Shown: positions 11,566 to 25,656 of the stretch, piece after piece
How positions within the stretch are numbered: position 1 is the stretch's first letter
Layout of the letters: each line of letters opens with the position of its first letter
Origin: Neofusicoccum parvum
Taxonomy: Eukaryota > Ascomycota > Dothideomycetes > Botryosphaeriales > Botryosphaeriaceae
DNA length: 64,000 bases
NCBI GenBank assembly: GCA_020912385.1
Contig: CP087210.1
Span: 1,612,001-1,676,000 of the forward strand
Direction: 5' to 3'
Position numbers and translations under genes: made by a program
The notes under the pieces: model-generated
Databases searched by the model: none
What the model was told of the DNA's origin: nothing
What the model saw: the letters and a program-made list of their open reading frames with translations, nothing else

Positions 11566-13750
11566 ATGTCGCTCGAATCCGCGCTCGACGAGGAGCGTCG
11601 GGCCGTGATGGACATTCTGGAGGGCATCAACCGAGGGCGCGCGGCGAATTCGCGAGCAAGCAGCCCTGGCGGCCCGCAGTCTCCGGTGCGCAGCATGCTG
11701 GACATTGGAGACAAGCACACTGCCAAGTTCCTGCTCCCCTCGGACCAGGAGAAGGCAGAGAAGCGCAAGAAGCGGGAGGAGGAGCTGAAGGAGTGGGCCA
11801 AAACCCGCAACACGACTTCGCCGCCGCCCTCGGCCAGAAGAGCCCGGAGCCCGCTAGCTGGTGGAAGCCGAGACCCCGAGAGCGCATACCAGTTCGAAAT
11901 GATGCCATCCATCGACTCGCGCGTGCCCAAGCGAGTGACACAAGGCGGAAAGGGGAAGAAGAAAGGTAAGCGCGCTATGGCAACTGTGTTTGGGGACCGT
12001 GGAAGCAAGGACCTTGGCCGACGTAACTCCACCACAGGAATATTGGGAAACAACAAGTCCAAGTCACCTTCGTCGAGGCGCTCCGACTCCCCAGGAGGAC
12101 ATCTGAACCGCAATATCAACTTCATGTCAGACCCGAACAAGTATGTTACGGATTCCGGAAAATCAATCGACATGAACAGCGCATATCGCAGATTATCTGA
12201 CGCGGCCCTCCTTCGCTCTGGTGGTAGCCTGGCTTCTTTGGCTTCTAGGAAAGGATCAGACCCGACCAAAGGCGAGTCCATCTCGCCAGGAGGTGGCGTG
12301 CGGTTGGAAAAGGACTATTTTGCAGATGCCGATGACGACGCGATCGAGAGCACCGACGAAGACGACGATTCGGACGGTTCTGAAGATAGTAGAGGCAGGC
12401 GACGCCGAAGGAACTCCGGCAACACGGAAATCAAGGATAAGTTGCCAAAGAGTCTGCTTGCAGCTGCGGAAGACGAACGTAAGTCAGCCCATTTTTTTTT
12501 ATTGCTTGGTTGCTGATTACTGCGCAGGAAAGCGAAATGCGAGCGACTACAAAGTGCGCTCTCTGCTGGAGCCCACGGTCACAGTTACGGGGCCAAATGG
12601 CGAGAAGATGACACAGAAAAAGAAAGGCGTCCATCCGACCACCAACTTTGACGCGGGCGGCTCTGGAATGTCGACGCCAATGACTTCTGATACGGAACAG
12701 GATATCTCCGAGATCAAGCGCGCCCAGCGAATGGCCCTGACCATGTCACCGATACATTCGACCCCAGCGGCCCATCGGTGCATTCGCCAAGTTCTTCGCG
12801 GAGACTACGGAGAAATGCAGCAGGAAGCAGAAATGGGCTTGCGTCGCCAGCGCATGTACCTTGTTGCGACCGACCTCAGTGAGGAAGCAGCTTACGCGCT
12901 TGAATGGACCATTGGAACTGTACTGCGCGATGGCGACACGCTTCTTGCTGTGTATGCCGTAGACGAGGAAGTCGGTACGGGGGGTGAGTCTGGGGCGGTT
13001 GGTATCGGTGAAGGCGCTCAGATGATGCGTGACACCGCCAATCTGATGAAGACGCTCTCGAACAATCAGCAGCTGGTCGATGACGGGCGTTCAAAATCCA
13101 GAAACCGCAGCCTGGGCCCATCGCCCTTGCACCAGAGCTTCCGCCCGACGGACTCGACCGACCAAGAGCCAGACCTGTCAAGTATGGACAAGGCAGAGCG
13201 TGAGCGCTGGCATGCAACGACGGAAGTGAGCGATCGTATCGTCTCCCTACTACGGAAGACGAAGCTACAGGTCCGGGCTGTCATTGAGGTGTTTCACTGC
13301 AAGAGTCCGAAGCATATGATTACAGAAGTGGTAAGATGCTCTACATGCACGAATGAGACGCATTCCATTGATTCAACCCTGCAGATTGACTTTTTGGATC
13401 CAACACTCGTCATTCTTGGATCGAGGGGCCGCAGCGCGCTCAAAGGGTAAGTTTCATATTCCTCTTATTTCTCAATATTTATAAGAGAAAACAGACTTAA
13501 CATCATCCCACTCGCCAACCCGTACAAAAACAAATCCCTCTCCTTGATCCACGGATAAATGCTGACTTCGTGACCTTACAGTGTCCTCCTCGGCTCTTTC
13601 AGCAACTATCTGGTCACGAAGTCCTCGGTCCCAGTCATGGTTGCCCGCAAGCGGCTGCGCAAGCACAGCAAGTACAAGCGTGGCAACCTGCGGCTGTCCA
13701 ATGTGCTCACAAACCCGGCATCAAAACTGGCTTCAGCTAAGATTGACTGA
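11566..13750 (+). CDS. Universal stress protein family protein with long disordered N-terminus
   Basis: Exons 11566-12478, 12528-13330, 13385-13446 and 13582-13750; 648 residues. Residues 1-415 are low complexity: Ser/Pro-rich with a KRKKREEE basic helix near 65, a basic GKGKKKGKR stretch near 135 and an acidic DADDDAIESTDEDDDSDGSE run near 255. The USP fold starts at RMYLVATDLSEEAAYALEW and continues DTLLAVYAVDEE. It is interrupted by an approximately 80-residue Ser/Asn-rich insertion and resumes at VSDRIVSLLRKTKLQVRAVIEVF. The nucleotide-binding signature G-x2-G-x9-G-S is seen in GSRGRSALKGVLLGSFSNYL and straddles the last splice junction. The family binds ATP and is linked to stress responses. 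The partners of the disordered region are unknown. Confidence 0.9.
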
Positions 13751-14521
13751 TCCCTCACTCCCCACCAACTTGGCGATTCGCTCAGACACGTCGATTCCAT
13801 CGGGCATCCCGGGCTGTGCGATTCTTTACGAGGAGCTTATCTTCAACCATGAGGTTTTACTCATGAGTCGCTTCCCATCCTGCGTTTGCCACCCTCATTA
13901 ATTGCTCAATTGCGTTGGTGAAATCTCATTCGTTATTCCCGCTTCTCGACGCGTCGAAGTTGTCCTGTATTCGTTGCCACTGTTATCACTTGGCACGTAC
14001 AACTCATACCCACGACCGAAAAATGGCCCTTTATCCGGTGGCGGTTCGGTATTTTTCTCTCGGTACGCGGTTGGCAGACTGAGGTCTCGCCATTGCTCTC
14101 TGTATCACCGCACCTACAAAGCATGCAAAGCAAAGACCGTGGTCTTGAAGGAACCCCTTGCAGTCGGAGCTATACCCAATCATGCTCAGATTGGCTTCTT
14201 GTTCGAGTTACTCAATGAAATAGCGTGGATTGGGCATTCTGGCCCCGCTACTGCATAACGATGCAATATACAATTTATAATGGCAATACCCGTGCACTTG
14301 CAACAAGAACTCACCGTTCTTCACGCAGTGAATTCATGACGTATGCAACAAGGGACCATATCGGCGACGGCTAACCCAATACAGCAAGTTTCCGCAAGTG
14401 GTGGAGTTTGGCCGACGTCATCGTCACCGGCCGGTCCAGAAGTTCCCCACATCGGTTTATCATCCAGTGCCTCCATCGATTGCACATCGTATGACACTCC
14501 ACTGAGCAAAGCTCTTCAAGT
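13751..14521. other. Intergenic, nothing recognisable
   Basis: The 3' region of the stress-protein gene followed by the promoter of the AhpC/TSA-like gene. A 118-codon plus-strand frame at 13902-14258 shows no domain or splice-supported extension and is not called. Confidence 0.5.
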
Positions 14522-15188
14522 ATGACTTTCCAGCAAGAACTGACGTCCTGGCTCTCCCCAGAAGCCAAGAAAACGAACGAAGCGCCCGCTCTCGGCTCCA
14601 AGGCTCCTTCGTCGGATCAACTGCCCGTCCCTGGCGCAGATGGCAAGCCCGTTGTAGTAACCTTCCTCCGCCACTGCGGATGCCCATGTTCGTACAGCCA
14701 CACCATCCCCAAGCCCACAAAAGCACCGGAACGCGCTGACGTGCAGCCCTCGCGCGCCCCCAGTCGCCGAGAAGACGTTCCGCAACCTCCGCGAGGCGGC
14801 GTCGCGCAACCCGGACATCCGCTTCGTGGCGGTGTCGCACAGCGACCGAGGGTCGACGGAGCGGTGGCTGGCGGCGGTGGGCGGCGGCACGGGCGGGGTG
14901 GCGCTGGTGGTGGACGCGGAGCGCGAGCTGTTCGCGCGGTGGGGGCTGGGCACGTCGTCGCTGTGGCACGTCCTCAGCCCGTGGAGCATGTACAGCGTCT
15001 ACCGGCTCGGCGCCGACGAGGGCATCTGGAACCGCCCGACCGAGAGCGGCAACCGCTGGCAAACGGCGGGATCGTTCGCGGCGGACGCGGGCGGCGTCGT
15101 CAGATGGGGCGGCCCGGCGAGGCAGGCGGACGACGTGCCGGACTTTGGGCTGGCGGTGAGGGCGCTGAGGGAGAGGGCGGGTCAGTGA
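14522..15188 (+). CDS. AhpC/TSA-type thioredoxin-fold protein (peroxiredoxin-like 2)
   Basis: Exons 14522-14687 and 14764-15188 with a 76-bp intron; 196 residues. Splicing creates the motif LRHCGCPFAEKTFRNL at the position of the peroxiredoxin-like active site (GKPVVVTFLRHCGCPF). The rest of the thioredoxin fold follows: IRFVAVSHSD, then ALVVDAERELFARWGLG. Members of this family are putative antioxidant or redox proteins. In a CxxC reading the second cysteine would be alanine, so a two-cysteine mechanism at this site looks unlikely. There is no signal peptide, so it is probably cytosolic. The donor is GTTCGT rather than GTAAGT, but no other choice keeps the CPF motif. Confidence 0.85.
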
Positions 15189-15946
15189 GGCGGAGGCGGA
15201 GAGGGCTCATGGGTGCGCGGGGCTGGTGGGTAAATTTAGGTGCTGGACGGCGGCGGCTTCATGCGGCTCTTTAATTGACTTTGGCTAGAAAACGGCGGGA
15301 GTGGCGATGCATCGCATGGAGAGCGAGGGCTGGACGCTTAAGGCTGCTGTTCGTTTGGCTGGGCGGGCGTGGTTTGGAAACGCGATGGCATGAGAGCGAG
15401 AGTCAGCGCGCTGCGGTTCCCTAGTCAGACGCGCCGCTAGCCGCAAATCTCGACTCGTGCAACCAGTCCCTTTCTTCGCTGTGCTCGAACACCACCAACG
15501 AATCTCACTGAAACGGCCCCGTCCTCGCGCGAGATGGCCGCTTCCAAGACCTCTGCGCCCGCAATCACCCCGCATGAACGACGTCTTCCCGCCGGGTGAT
15601 CCACCGCCGCCCTGCAGGGCCAGCAGCGGATGCCGGCGGAAGCCACTGTCGCACGGCCGCCCCGTTGCCAGGCAATACGACCATACGAACCCCGTGCGAG
15701 ATTAAGCCAGCAGCTATAGCGTTTGCTGGTGGTTTTACGCCGGTGCCCTATTCTTGGTCACTGACAAGCTCTGCCGAAGGCTTCCAGAACACGGCCCGCC
15801 TCGAAACAACTGAGTCGGCAGGCCTACTTAAAAGGCACTCAGGCACCCGCCGATGGGGATCTTCATTACACTCAAACCCTAAGTCTTTCTTTCACTGCAG
15901 GAAACTCAATCCTAGGTTTTCTCTGTCCCTTCGTTATCTAGTCACA
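15189..15946. other. Intergenic / promoter of secreted hydrolase
   Basis: The 3' end of the AhpC/TSA gene followed by promoter sequence. An A/T-rich CTTAAAAGGC patch near 15825 and a pyrimidine-rich leader (15870-15946) precede the hydrolase start. No separate gene is supported. Confidence 0.5.
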
Positions 15947-16822
15947 ATGGCAGCCAAGGCGCTTCTGTTCCCCCTTCTCGCCCTCTCTGGCCTCGTCCAG
16001 GCCTCTCCTCTGGCCGCCAGGCAGAGCAATGCCTGGGAGACGCTTCCTGCCACCCCCGACCTTCCGTCTCCTATCAGCACCACGAAGGCTGCCATCAACA
16101 GCGTTGATCTGTGGTTCCAGAAGTACAACGAGGCAGCAGGCGGCAGCCCAATCGTTTTCATCCACGGCGGTCTCGGGTACTCGGCGTACTTTGGCGATGT
16201 GATCACCTCGCTCTCGAAGAGCCACTATGTCATTGCTGTCGACCGCCGTGGCCATGGCAGGAGCACTTACGGCGCCAACGACGTCTTCACCTTCGAGATG
16301 TTCGCCAAGGACACGTACGACCTGCTGAAGGCCGAGGGCGTCAACGAGGCCCTCTGGGTGGGCTGGTCCGACGGCGCCGCAACGACGCTGGCCGGTCTTT
16401 TGGACAGCACCATCGCGCCGTCCATCTCCAAGGCGTTCGTCTTCGCCGGCTTCCAGTCGTACCAGGACACCAACACCACCTTCACCGACACCGCCATCTA
16501 CAACACGTTCGTGACGCGTTGCGCCACCGAGTACGCGGAGCTGCAGCCGTCCGCCAACTTCACCGAGTTCGCCACCAAGGTCGGTACTCTCGAGGCTACG
16601 CTCCCCACCTGGACCGACGCCGACCTCGCCAAGATCGACGGCTCCAAGGTCACCATCTCCGGCGCCGACCACGACGAGGCCGTCAACCTCGCCGTGCCGG
16701 AGCACCTGAACTCGGTCATCACGGGCAGCAAGCTCGTCATGATGACCGGCGTCAGCCACTTTGCGCCTGTTCAGGATCCGGCGCAGTTCACGAAGCACAT
16801 TGAGGACTTCATTGCTGCGTAG
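15947..16822 (+). CDS. Secreted alpha/beta hydrolase
   Basis: A single exon of 291 residues. Although the frame is open further upstream, the ATG at 15947 is chosen because it begins a clear signal peptide (MAAKALLFPLLALSGLVQAS). The fold is canonical: oxyanion motif IVFIHGGLG, strand IAVDRRGHGRS, nucleophile elbow GWSDGA (Ser141), acid ISGADHD near 245 and histidine GVSHFAP near 270. Such enzymes are esterases, lipases or related hydrolases. Several N-glycosylation sites (NTT, NFT) agree with secretion. The substrate cannot be predicted. Confidence 0.9.
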   Translation: MAAKALLFPLLALSGLVQASPLAARQSNAWETLPATPDLPSPISTTKAAINSVDLWFQKYNEAAGGSPIVFIHGGLGYSAYFGDVITSLSKSHYVIAVDRRGHGRSTYGANDVFTFEMFAKDTYDLLKAEGVNEALWVGWSDGAATTLAGLLDSTIAPSISKAFVFAGFQSYQDTNTTFTDTAIYNTFVTRCATEYAELQPSANFTEFATKVGTLEATLPTWTDADLAKIDGSKVTISGADHDEAVNLAVPEHLNSVITGSKLVMMTGVSHFAPVQDPAQFTKHIEDFIAA

Positions 16823-18358
16823 AAAAAAGAATTTCTGGAAGAATTGTTGATGTTCAGAAAAAGCATGGGTACGAGGCGTCACGGACTGCATATAGAGTAT
16901 AAATATGAATGATTGAACGCTGAAAGATTGCGGCATGTACAGATCAATTGTCAGCGCACACATGGTGACTTTAAGGTTCCTGGGATTATATTGGCACGGG
17001 TGCACAGCAACACCGTTGAATGACGACGAAGATCATCCGTAGAGGCTTGAGACCCTTATCAACGTGCAAAAGTTATTGACTATACATGCACCAAACCAAT
17101 TTCAGACGCATGCTTAAACTCATTAAACTACGCTTGTGCAAGATATCCGCACTAGCCATGGACTGCAGCATCGGATGTGGAACCTTGTTTGTATGCATTG
17201 GTGCCCCTCTTTACCGCCGAAAAGGGTCCTGGGAAAGGTTGATGATCCTGCTGCATTTCGGGCGCGGTGTGGCTCAGTCCCAGCAGCAGACGCAAGGCTA
17301 ACCAGCTAAGTGCGTCATCGAGAATCGTCAACGAACGGCTTGAACCTACAAAGGACGTCAACACCGTCATCCTCCGGCTATCTGCATCGTTCGTTTCCGA
17401 ACATCTCGACGCCTTTCCGCCCCTCAACCCTGCGGGTGCGCATCATTTAATCCGTTGTTGTGCTTTTGGATGCCCCTAAACGTTCTTTATGCTCTCGCGA
17501 CTCTTAGCGTGAATTTGACGACTTCAGCTAGAAAGCGACAACACGATCGAGGACTGTTTCTCGTGAGAGGATAACGTCCTCCGTATTTCCACCTCTGCTT
17601 CCCCTCGTGCTCGACAATATGGAAGGATTACGCGAGTCCTCACTCCTTATCAGTCACTCTAGCTTGAAGGTTCTCTTCCCGCGTGAGTTGAGGCTTTACC
17701 CTTTTCGGACCGCATAGCTTTTCTCAACCCAGCCAAGGACTCATTGCAACAGCTAACGGCAAGCAGAGCAAGCGCGCTGCACGCGGGAAGTTGGCTGTAT
17801 CATTCAGACACTCTGCTTGTCAGGCACCCACAAACTGCGCACCCGATATCGTTAGTGCTTAACCCACAGGTCTGAATGCGGTCTATATCATGCAATCCCG
17901 GTCAATTGTTGTTTCTGGGGCCCCGTATCTCCGTTCTTATTCGACCAGGGTTTATTTGACTTTTACAGTCGGGATCACTCCCCGTGCCTCTCGACCGGAC
18001 CGCACGATCTACGGCTGTGGCCCTCGAACCGAGCGATAGCTCCACCTTTTCTTTCATTGCTGGTGCACAGTTCTCCGAGATCCGGTACCCCGATAGGTGC
18101 AACCCCTGAGACATAGCTTCAACCGTGGATCTGGCATATCTCCGGCCCAAGTCGCTCCCCGCATGCCGGTCTGATTCACTACGGGGGACTTCGCATGCCA
18201 CTCTTTTCATTGCCTCCCAGTCATGTGTCACTCTCACACGGATCATAGAAGCGCTACGCGAGCGTAGACTGATATAAGTATAGGCATTAACTAACAGGCA
18301 GGTAGGCAGATCCTGTGCGGCATTCCATGACTCGTCATCTGTCTCAACTTGGGGGAGT
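16823..18358. other. Intergenic, 1.5 kb, nothing recognisable
   Basis: Lies between the hydrolase 3' end and the nitrilase 3' end. Open frames at 17,086-17,480 and 17,902-18,432 have no domains or plausible splice partners. No tRNA or repeat was recognised. Confidence 0.5.
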
Positions 18359-19505
18359 TCAGGTACGCTGATCACCTTCATCCTTCGGCTCCGCGGGGCC
18401 CTGTACCTGAGACTCGGGGAATCTGGGGACAACGCCCTCGTTGGCCCACAGGGGCCTCGTGTCGAACCTGAAGTCGATGATCTCGGGGCGCTTGTAGTGG
18501 CCGTTGCCGTCGATCCAGACCTTGACCGGGCCCAGGTCGGCGAAGTCCAGCTCCGCCGTCACAAGCCGCTCCTCGGAGCCGGTGTGCGGGCCGGCCAGGA
18601 ACGAGCAGAAGGGGTGGATGACGGCCGACCAGCCGCCGCCGGCCTTGATGAAATCCTGCTTCCCGATGTTCTTCTCCATCCACTCCAGGCAGGCGTCGTC
18701 GATGTAGTTCGCGGCCGTCAGGACGAAGACCTGGGCGGTCAGCGCGTGCGTCTTCATCAAAGCCTCGATCTGGGCGTCGGCGACCGGCTCGAAGCCCTGC
18801 ATGGTCGACAGCGCGGGCCAGGCGCCGACGTGGACGTGCTCGTTCTGGTGGATGAGGGCCTGGCGAGCGCCGTTGAAGGTGTTCTCCCAGCAGCAGAGGC
18901 CGCCGAGGTTGTAGCCGAGCTTCGGCCTCCACGTCCTGAGGCTCCAGCCGCTGCCCTGGGCCCAGACGAAGCGCTCGCAGTAGGTGGGCTGGATCTTGCG
19001 GTGGACGCCCAGGATGGCGCCGTCCTCGTCGATGACGACCTGCGAGTTGAACAGGGAGTACCCGCCGGGCATGCGCTCGGAGACGCCCAGGCTGACGGCC
19101 ACGCCGGCGGAGCGGCACGCGGCCTGGATGCTGCGGATGCACTCGTCGCTCTCGTCGCACACAACGCTCTCCTCGGCGTACCTGGCCAGCGCCCCGACCT
19201 GCTGGAGGGGGGCGTACGCCTCGCTGAAATACTGTTGCCCGGGGCGCGGACAGCGGTCAGCCACTCGCCTGGCCTCGATCCACGACCCGAGCGGGATCTG
19301 GTCTTCAGGGACCCGTGTGACGTACAGGGTAGCCTGGGATGAAGGTCTCGGGGAAGGCCAGGAGCTTGACAGCGTCCCGGCCGGCGTCCTCGATGATGCG
19401 CACGACCTTGGCGGCGGTGGCCTTCTTGTCCATGAAGACCGGGGCGGCGTGCACGGCGGCGGCCCTCAGCTTGATGCTGGGGGCGGCAGCTGAGGACGGC
19501 GCCAT
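18359..19505 (-). CDS. Nitrilase (carbon-nitrogen hydrolase family)
   Basis: Exons 19505-19326 and 19231-18359 with a 94-bp intron; 350 residues, the normal size for fungal nitrilases. The catalytic triad is intact: Glu53 in FPETFIPGYP, Lys139 in GVHRKIQPTYCER and Cys174 in LCCWENTFN. The family converts nitriles to carboxylic acids and ammonia. The splice joins FIPGYP to YFSEAYAP, matching the usual GYP-aromatic run. No signal peptide. A promoter region of about 880 bp is shared with the divergent membrane-protein gene. Indole-3-acetonitrile or cyanide are possible substrates by family, but nothing in the sequence selects one. Confidence 0.92.
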
Positions 19506-20386
19506 GGCTGGTGGAGTCCGGCGAGCAGGGTGCCGGCAGGTCGGTCGGAAGAAGGTCGCAGGACTGCAGGAATCGGCTGGGGTGCCGGGCAAGGAGGGAG
19601 GACGGGAGCAGAGGACGGGAGGCCCAGGGCAGCGGGCCAGCACGAGCACACGCTCGCTTTATGGCAGCGTACGCGAGCTGGCCGCTCCGCCGTGCGGGGG
19701 AGCTCCCTGGGCGGCCGCGGGCGCGCGCACCGTTGGAGGGATCGGCCCGGCCGCAGCAGGCAGGCGCCTGACTGGCGGGCCGGCCGCGGGCACAGCTGGT
19801 AGGTACGAGTAGCCCCCGCGGAGCGCTGCGGTGCTGGAGCATCACTGCCCAAACCGGCGCATTCCTGGCCGTCGCAGCTTCGGCTACTCTTGCTCCCCGT
19901 CCATCTCTGCCTTGTCGCTGCATGACAAAAGACGTCGGGGCAGCATTGAGTCGACGTCGCACTGACAACAGCCTTGTCCCCATCCGAATCGCCCGGAAAC
20001 TACTCCGATCGCACCGTCTCGACCCACAGTGCAGAGCACCCTCGCTGCTGAGCGTCCGGGATGACCCAAAATCCGAGGCCTGTCCTAGGCCGCCGTGGCC
20101 CCTATCCCCGGCGCGGTTTGCCTTACACGCCCGGAGGATGCAGGCGTTGCAGCAACTCGACCGTCGACGGCTCGGCGCGAGCCTGTTTATCACTCGCGGC
20201 TGGTCCTGCTCCCTCCAGCGGTACACACGTCTTCTCCCCCGAGAAGCCCTTTTGGATCCATTCCCAGCGCGCTCCGTGGAGTGAAAGAGAGCGTGAGGAC
20301 TTCACAGGCCTCACGCGCGTGGCCTCGGTCCTGGCCGCCCACCCAACACCTCGCGCCGGCTCCCCCTTACCGTCTGCCACGCAGCC
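19506..20386. other. Divergent promoter region, nitrilase / membrane protein
   Basis: A GC-rich 881-bp spacer between two divergently transcribed genes. Long frames here are antisense or out-of-frame extensions of the nitrilase coding region. No gene is supported. Confidence 0.5.
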
Positions 20387-22174
20387 ATGGTGTGGACCAA
20401 TGCCCTCATCGGCGAGCCTCCCCCAGACCTCGACCTCACCGAGTCCCGTACCGCCACCAACAACGCCATCGGCATCGTGCTGTTCGTCCTGGCGACGCTT
20501 GCGATGGGCCTGCGCCTGGTCGCGCGCCTGCGGTTCCAGCGCGTGGGCTTGGATTGGGATGACTACCTCATGGGGCTGGGCTGGGTGAGGAGATCCTCTT
20601 TCCCTTTGGCGGCGGGTCTGCTCGGAAACGCTAATCCCCTGAGGCAGGTGCTTTGTGCGGGGAACTTGGCTTGCTGTATTGCCGGTACGTACCGTTTGCT
20701 CGGAAATGCCCCTTTTCACCGTCGACTCTGCATGTTTTTTGGGCTTCCGCTACAAGCTTCTCGCTGAAAGAGACGCAAATGTGGCTCTGACCCCTTTGCT
20801 GTGCGGAGCGGTGGGTTTTGGCGCAGAGGGAGTGAAGTCTCGCCAGTTGGACCTCAAACGAGCGGCGCTGCTTTGGGATTTGCGAGACATGGAAAAATGT
20901 AACTGACAGCTTTGTTCCACAGGCGGCTTCTACGGCCTCGGGAAGCACATATGGACACTGAGCCCCTACTACATGGAGAAGATCACCGTCGTAAGTGGGC
21001 CAACTCGGCCATTCCAGGGTACACCGTCAGCTAAGGGTGCCCACAGATCACGTTCGCATATGTGTTCATTTACGCCTGGAGCGTCACAATCATCAAATAT
21101 TCCTTTATCATGCTCTACCGTCGCATCTTCGGTCTAAACTGGTTCGGCTGGTTCTGCATATGCCTGTCAACCTCATACTTAATCGTCTACCACATCGTCC
21201 TGCCACTCTACTGCAACCCGCTGAAGTACTACTGGCAGCAATGGAGCTCGCCAGGCGCCGGTGTCTGCCCCATCAAGGAGGGCTACTTCTATCTCGGCAC
21301 GGGGATCATCAACCTGCTGGGCGACATATTCATCCTTGCGATTCCCATCCCGGACATCTGGAAACTCCAGTTGTCAAGAAAAGAGAAGGCAGCAATCTAC
21401 CTGATCTTCCTCCTCGGCGGCTTGTAGGTGACCATCCACGCATCCCAACAGAACCAAAAAACCAAACAGCTAACCCCACCGCCACCGTAAAGCGTCTGCA
21501 TCGCATCCATCATCCGCATCAAGGTCATCTGGGCGCTGACGCAGACCATGGACATCAGCTGGGCCAAGAGCGACGTCTTCATCTGGTCGTCGGCCGAGCC
21601 CAGCGTCGCCGTCATCTCGGGCTGCCTGCCGACGCTGCGGCCGCTGCTGATGCACTTCCTGGGCAGGTACCTGGGCGGCTCGCTCGGCCACGCCAGCGAC
21701 CCCACCCACCACTCCGACCAGTCCGCCCTCGAAACCATCTCCAAGAAGCGCACCCGCCCCATCAAGAAGCACGCCACCGGCCTCTCCACCTTCGCCGACT
21801 CGCGCCTCGGCACCCAGCTGGGCACCGGCGTCGACGCTGCTGGCGAGGCCGACGAGCTGGATAGGACTGCGGCGGGAAGGCACCGCGTGTTCGGCCGGCT
21901 GGGCGCGCGCGATCGGGTGGAGCTGCGGGTGCGGCCGGATGAGGACGAGGCGCACCTCATGACGGTGGTGGAGGCGAACAAGGCGCTCGACGGCGCTGGC
22001 GGCGGCGGCAGCAGCGCGAGCGTAAGGACGCGGGAGACGGAGCGGTCCGAGGGCGACGGCGAGCAGCAGCAGCAGCAGCAGCACAGGGGTGGCGTCATCA
22101 CGGTCAGCCAGACGTTTGAGTGGGACGAGGAGATCGAGCCGGATCCGAGCAAGCGGTCGAGACGGCTTAGCTGA
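20387..22174 (+). CDS. Fungal integral membrane protein with rhodopsin-like seven-helix domain (PTH11-related)
   Basis: Exons 20387-20584, 20648-20684, 20923-20990, 21047-21423 and 21493-22174; 453 residues. Hydrophobic helices run from AIGIVLFVLATLAMGLRLVA through VFIYAWSVTIIKYSFIMLYR to a helix ending LIFLLGGFVCIASIIRI. The sequence order, including a short extracellular-type GGFYGLGKHIW segment and DYLMGLGW, matches the fungal rhodopsin-domain membrane family that includes PTH11-type receptors. The C-terminal 150 residues are a charged cytoplasmic tail with a run of six glutamines. Exon 4 ends just before an in-frame TAG, so the fourth intron is required. Exon 2 is only 37 bp. The ligand is unknown. 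Confidence 0.85.
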
Positions 22175-25140
<2,966 letters not shown>

Positions 25141-25656
25141 ACCATGCAGCCAGAAATTTGAAGCGTTGTTGCTCCGTGAAAGGAAAGTCTCGACATTCTG
25201 CGTGACGTTGCGAATGAGGAAAGTGGCCGGCTGCGGACGTTACAGCGTAAAACCAGTGCCTCGTCAACGAGTCAGCAAGGAGTGAACAGCAGTTCCCCTC
25301 GCCATGCTCCGGCAATTACGTCACCCGGAACACTCCCATTGGAGAGCAGAGCCACGTGCCGTTCATGCACCCGTCATTGCACCGCATACTCGCGGCTCAA
25401 CATCATCCGGCGGATGGCAGGCGGAAGAGCCCCGGACTACACCTCGCACCCACCGACATCACCGATCGTGGCGTGGAAACTCAGAGACTCGGATGCACAG
25501 GTTCCATGTTCCCATTCTATTGTCTTGCTCTACCCTTGCTGCTCCGCAGCTACGAAGCTGTTAAAAATGACTACGTAAAACGCCTTTTTCTCCGAGCGCT
25601 CGGAGCGCTGACCCGTAGGTATTCATGCTACCAAAATATCAAACGCCACGCTGGTA
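25141..25656. other. Short spacer between convergent decarboxylase and dioxygenase genes
   Basis: 516 bp holding the two 3' untranslated regions. No gene, element or repeat was recognised. Confidence 0.5.

Noticed and set aside
18757..20226. 489-codon minus-strand frame
   Set aside because: It is an out-of-frame shadow of the nitrilase gene and its upstream region; the nitrilase triad lies in a different frame.
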